Shown one piece after another: positions 3,428 to 5,842 of a stretch of DNA of 5,842 nucleotides (the first letter of the stretch is position 1; each line of letters begins with the position of its first letter). Origin of the DNA: Candidatus Bipolaricaulota bacterium (GTDB taxonomy: Bacteria; Bipolaricaulota; Bipolaricaulia; UBA7950; UBA9294); assembly GCA_030612175.1 (NCBI GenBank), contig JAUWOJ010000067.1:1-5842 (forward strand). Direction: 5' to 3'. Under the pieces are notes generated by a model. That model did no database searches and was not told the origin of the DNA. It was given only the letters and a program-made list of their open reading frames with translations. The translations under genes were made by a program, and so were the position numbers.

Positions 3428-5770
3428 TTATTCCACAAACTCGAACGTTGTCACGCCTTCCCCGCCTTCGCGTGGCGTTGCCGGCCCATAACTCTTGACA
3501 GAAGAATACGAAGACAAGTAATCGCGCACGCTATCACGCAAGGCACCTGTCCCTTTTCCGTGTAGGATGCTTGCCCGTTTAATATCGGTAAGCAGAAGAC
3601 GATCTAGATATATCTCCACTCTTGGTAATGCCTCGCTAATCGTCATCCCGCGTATGTTGAGTTGTAGGCTGATATGATCTTGTTCGGGGAGCTGCAGCCT
3701 CGAAGTACGCGGTTTGCTCTTCAGAATTGGTCTTGCTGGCGCAAGATCCGACACATCGGTACGGAGTTTGATTCCATCGACTTCCACACTGACCCTTCCC
3801 TTTTGGGAAACGTGGATGATCCGACCATTTGCCCGTACGCTACGAACATACACAATACCACCGCTTCGCAGGTCTTCAGGTACGATCTGCTCGCCTTCTT
3901 TCTGGGAAGCATTGAATTCTTCTTCTTCCCGCTTAAGAGATTGGCGCAACCCCGTAATTTGCTGATACTCGTCCCTTATCTCCTGTTCTGGGCGATTTGC
4001 ATTAATCGCGCCTAGCAACTTCTCGATACGTTCTTGTCCTTGACGAAGGAAGGAATCTAGCTTTCTCACACGCGCGGGAAGTTCCTCTACCTTCGCCTGC
4101 TCAAAAGACGCGAGCCGCTGGTTGTAGGTTTCTTTCAACTCTTGCGCACAAGAGAGCTCTCCCTGAAGCTGCTTGCGATGATGGAGCATCTGCTGTCTGG
4201 TATGTTGAAGATCCCTGATGATATCTTCTGTTTTGATCTGTTCTTGTGAAAGAAAGCGGTGAGCGCGCTCCACTATTCGATTAGCAAGCCCCAAGCGATG
4301 GGCGATGACAAAAGCGTTGCTCTGACCAGGAATTCCTTCAACTACCCGGAAGGTTGGCGACAGTGTACTAACGTCGAATTCCATAGAAGCTGTTTTGACT
4401 GCTGCTCGACGAATGGCGAAGTACTTGAGCGCTGTGAGGTGCGTAGAAACAGCAACGAATGCCTTCTTCTCCAGTAGTTCCTCTAGAATGCTCAGCCCTA
4501 GTGCTGCGCCCTCTTGCGGATCGGTCCCTGCCCCTAATTCATCCAGAAGAATCAATGAGTGACTGTCAGCAACGCTCAACGCATTAACGATATTTTGCAT
4601 GTGCCCAGAAAAAGTGGAAAGATTCTGCTCTAGTGACTGTTCATCACCGATATCGGTTCGTATCCTGGAGACAATGGCAAGTTCACTATCTGGTGAGGCA
4701 GGAATAGGGATCATCGATTGTACCATGAGCGTCAGAAGGCCGACTGTCTTCAAGGTTACCGTTTTCCCTCCGGTATTGGGCCCTGTAATAACTACCATTC
4801 GAGCATCATCTCCAAAGGAAAGGGTAATTGGGACTACCTTTTCTTCCGTAAGGAGAGGATGGCGCGCGTCGATCAGGGAAATGGAATCCGAAAGCCTGGG
4901 AAATGTGCATCTGTGAACAGCGGCATAGGATGCACGAGTAAAGAGGACATCAATACGGGTAAGGATTGCCTGATTCCGCAACAGTAGACGCTCTGTGCTT
5001 CTGACTTCCTGTGTTAGCTCGCGCAAGATGCGCAGCCTTTCCTCGCGAACTAAGCTCTCCAACTCTGCAATGGCATTGTTCTCTGCCACAAGTGAAGTCG
5101 GTTCGGCATACAGCGTTTGCCCAGTAGCGGAGCGATCGTGTACCACGAATTTCATCGCGCCAGTTGCTCCACTTCTGATTGGGATAACCAACCGGCCAGA
5201 GCGACGGGTGATCACTGCCTCGCTTATCAAATCGGGGTTACGGTCAATCAGCGATTGAAGTTTGTGCTGGATTTCTCCCTCAAGGGTCTGTTTCTTTCGT
5301 ATCAACCTGGCAAGAGTAGGCGATGCATCTATGCGAATCGCACCATTTTCATCAATTGTGTTGGAGATCTGTTGAGCGAGTCTTTTCGGAATAGACAAGC
5401 GTTCAGCTAATTCGCATAGAAGAGGCAGTTTGTTTTGTGAGGTAAGCTGGTCCCGAATTCCGCGCGTGGCTTCGATCGTTCGCAGAATCACGAGTAGTTC
5501 TTCTCCATTCAACGAAACATGTTTCTTGATGTCATGGAACATAGGAGCAAGGTCGCGCACCCCGCCAAGTGAGAAATTGCTCGCCTGTTCGAGAAATGAC
5601 ATAGCTTCTCCTGTCTCGGCTATCCCTTGCTCTATTAAGACTGGATCGTCCGTTGGCTCTAGAATGTCGATTGCTTGCTTGGCAAGCGATGAAAAACAGA
5701 AGTTCTTCAGCAGTTCTTTCAGGCGATCGTATTCTAGACTGTGTAGTGTCTTAAGGCTGGCAACTGTCAT
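3428..5770 (-). CDS. mutS2: MutS2 DNA-binding ATPase with Smr domain
   Basis: The 780 residues match full-length MutS2. A MutS2-type helical core (about 1-300) precedes the ABC-type ATPase with Walker A GPNTGGKT (330-337), a STFSGHM signature (385-391), Walker B LILLDELGAGTDP (406-418) and the STH switch (442-444). A long coiled coil (about 505-625), a KOW-like beta domain (about 632-678) and a C-terminal Smr domain (about 701-780) with HGKGTG (737-742) and GGEGVT (769-774) follow. The family lacks the mismatch-recognition domain of MutS. It has been linked to suppression of recombination and, in Bacillus, to rescue of collided ribosomes. The Smr LDLRG motif reads LNIRG here (Asn705). The ATG at 5770 is 4 nt after the upstream stop and is served by GGGAGGGAG, so translational coupling is likely. 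Confidence 0.97.
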   Translation of the reverse strand: MTVASLKTLHSLEYDRLKELLKNFCFSSLAKQAIDILEPTDDPVLIEQGIAETGEAMSFLEQASNFSLGGVRDLAPMFHDIKKHVSLNGEELLVILRTIEATRGIRDQLTSQNKLPLLCELAERLSIPKRLAQQISNTIDENGAIRIDASPTLARLIRKKQTLEGEIQHKLQSLIDRNPDLISEAVITRRSGRLVIPIRSGATGAMKFVVHDRSATGQTLYAEPTSLVAENNAIAELESLVREERLRILRELTQEVRSTERLLLRNQAILTRIDVLFTRASYAAVHRCTFPRLSDSISLIDARHPLLTEEKVVPITLSFGDDARMVVITGPNTGGKTVTLKTVGLLTLMVQSMIPIPASPDSELAIVSRIRTDIGDEQSLEQNLSTFSGHMQNIVNALSVADSHSLILLDELGAGTDPQEGAALGLSILEELLEKKAFVAVSTHLTALKYFAIRRAAVKTASMEFDVSTLSPTFRVVEGIPGQSNAFVIAHRLGLANRIVERAHRFLSQEQIKTEDIIRDLQHTRQQMLHHRKQLQGELSCAQELKETYNQRLASFEQAKVEELPARVRKLDSFLRQGQERIEKLLGAINANRPEQEIRDEYQQITGLRQSLKREEEEFNASQKEGEQIVPEDLRSGGIVYVRSVRANGRIIHVSQKGRVSVEVDGIKLRTDVSDLAPARPILKSKPRTSRLQLPEQDHISLQLNIRGMTISEALPRVEIYLDRLLLTDIKRASILHGKGTGALRDSVRDYLSSYSSVKSYGPATPREGGEGVTTFEFVE

Positions 5771-5774
5771 TTGC

Positions 5775-5842
5775 TCATAGCGCTCCCTCCCGTAGAAGCT
5801 TATTCGCCGTTGTCATCATCTCGTTGATGATCGCTTCTACAG
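5775..5842 (-). CDS. C-terminal end of an unidentified gene upstream of mutS2 (partial)
   Basis: Of the three minus-strand frames entering from the window edge, only this one stays open until just before mutS2. It gives 21 codons ending NKLLREGAL and a TGA at 5777-5775. The tail is helical and amphipathic (VEAIINEMMTTANKLL). The stop lies 4 nt before the mutS2 ATG, and the mutS2 Shine-Dalgarno is inside this coding sequence, which indicates an operon with coupled translation. Too little remains to identify the protein. Confidence 0.6.
   Translation of the reverse strand, partial: VEAIINEMMTTANKLLREGAL
5783..5791 (-). promoter_or_regulatory. Shine-Dalgarno of mutS2
   Basis: GGGAGGGAG lies on the minus strand within the end of the upstream gene, 12 nt before the mutS2 ATG when measured from its last base and about 16 nt from the GGGAGG core. 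Spacing is long but no better start exists, since a stop codon in frame lies about 45 nt upstream. Confidence 0.55.

Noticed and set aside
3674..4015. Longest + frame opposite mutS2
   Set aside because: Antisense shadow of a well-conserved gene; the same holds for the other frames opposite mutS2 and spoVG and for the second minus-strand frame inside rnc.

Overview
The window reads as a bacterial chromosome segment of moderate GC. It holds a compact housekeeping block on the minus strand (roughly 2190-5842) and a looser, repeat-bearing stretch on the left (1-2190). The taxon cannot be named from this sequence. SpoVG, a Smr-bearing MutS2 and purine-rich Shine-Dalgarno sites in front of several genes are compatible with many Gram-positive-like or candidate phyla. 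SpoVG alone does not imply sporulation.

Right side, read leftwards on the minus strand: the last 21 codons of an unidentified gene end 4 nt before mutS2 (MutS2 ATPase with KOW-like and Smr domains). An 82-nt gap with a good sigma70-type promoter follows, then spoVG, tRNA-Gln(TTG), rnc (RNase III) and tRNA-Arg(CCT). A branched hairpin followed by a T-run is the probable terminator. Spacing is very tight. The spoVG stop codon lies inside the tRNA-Gln acceptor stem, rnc starts 10 nt after tRNA-Gln, and tRNA-Arg starts 2 nt after the rnc stop. If this is one transcript, tRNA maturation would cut it into separate mRNAs, which resembles tRNA punctuation. RNase P cleavage would also remove the spoVG stop codon.

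Left side: the + strand opens with the last 41 codons of a MinD/ParA-like P-loop ATPase. About 980 bp without a convincing gene follow. They contain a 9-bp perfect hairpin, a GCGATCGC palindrome, degenerate tandem arrays of 8-nt and 7-nt words (453-732), and low-confidence ORF fragments. A membrane-anchored or secreted protein of unknown function lies on the minus strand (1107-1718) with a strong Shine-Dalgarno and a promoter. Divergent from it is a 53-codon ORF (1792-1953), too short for ordinary gene calling, that encodes a near-textbook leucine zipper. Between that ORF and tRNA-Arg are 237 nt rich in inverted repeats.

The points most worth a second look are the spoVG/tRNA-Gln overlap and the tRNA-flanked rnc, the zipper microprotein with a possible leaderless start, the period-7/8 repeats, and two Asp-to-Asn changes at expected nuclease positions (RNase III N119, MutS2 Smr N705). 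I see no CRISPR array, insertion sequence or rRNA.
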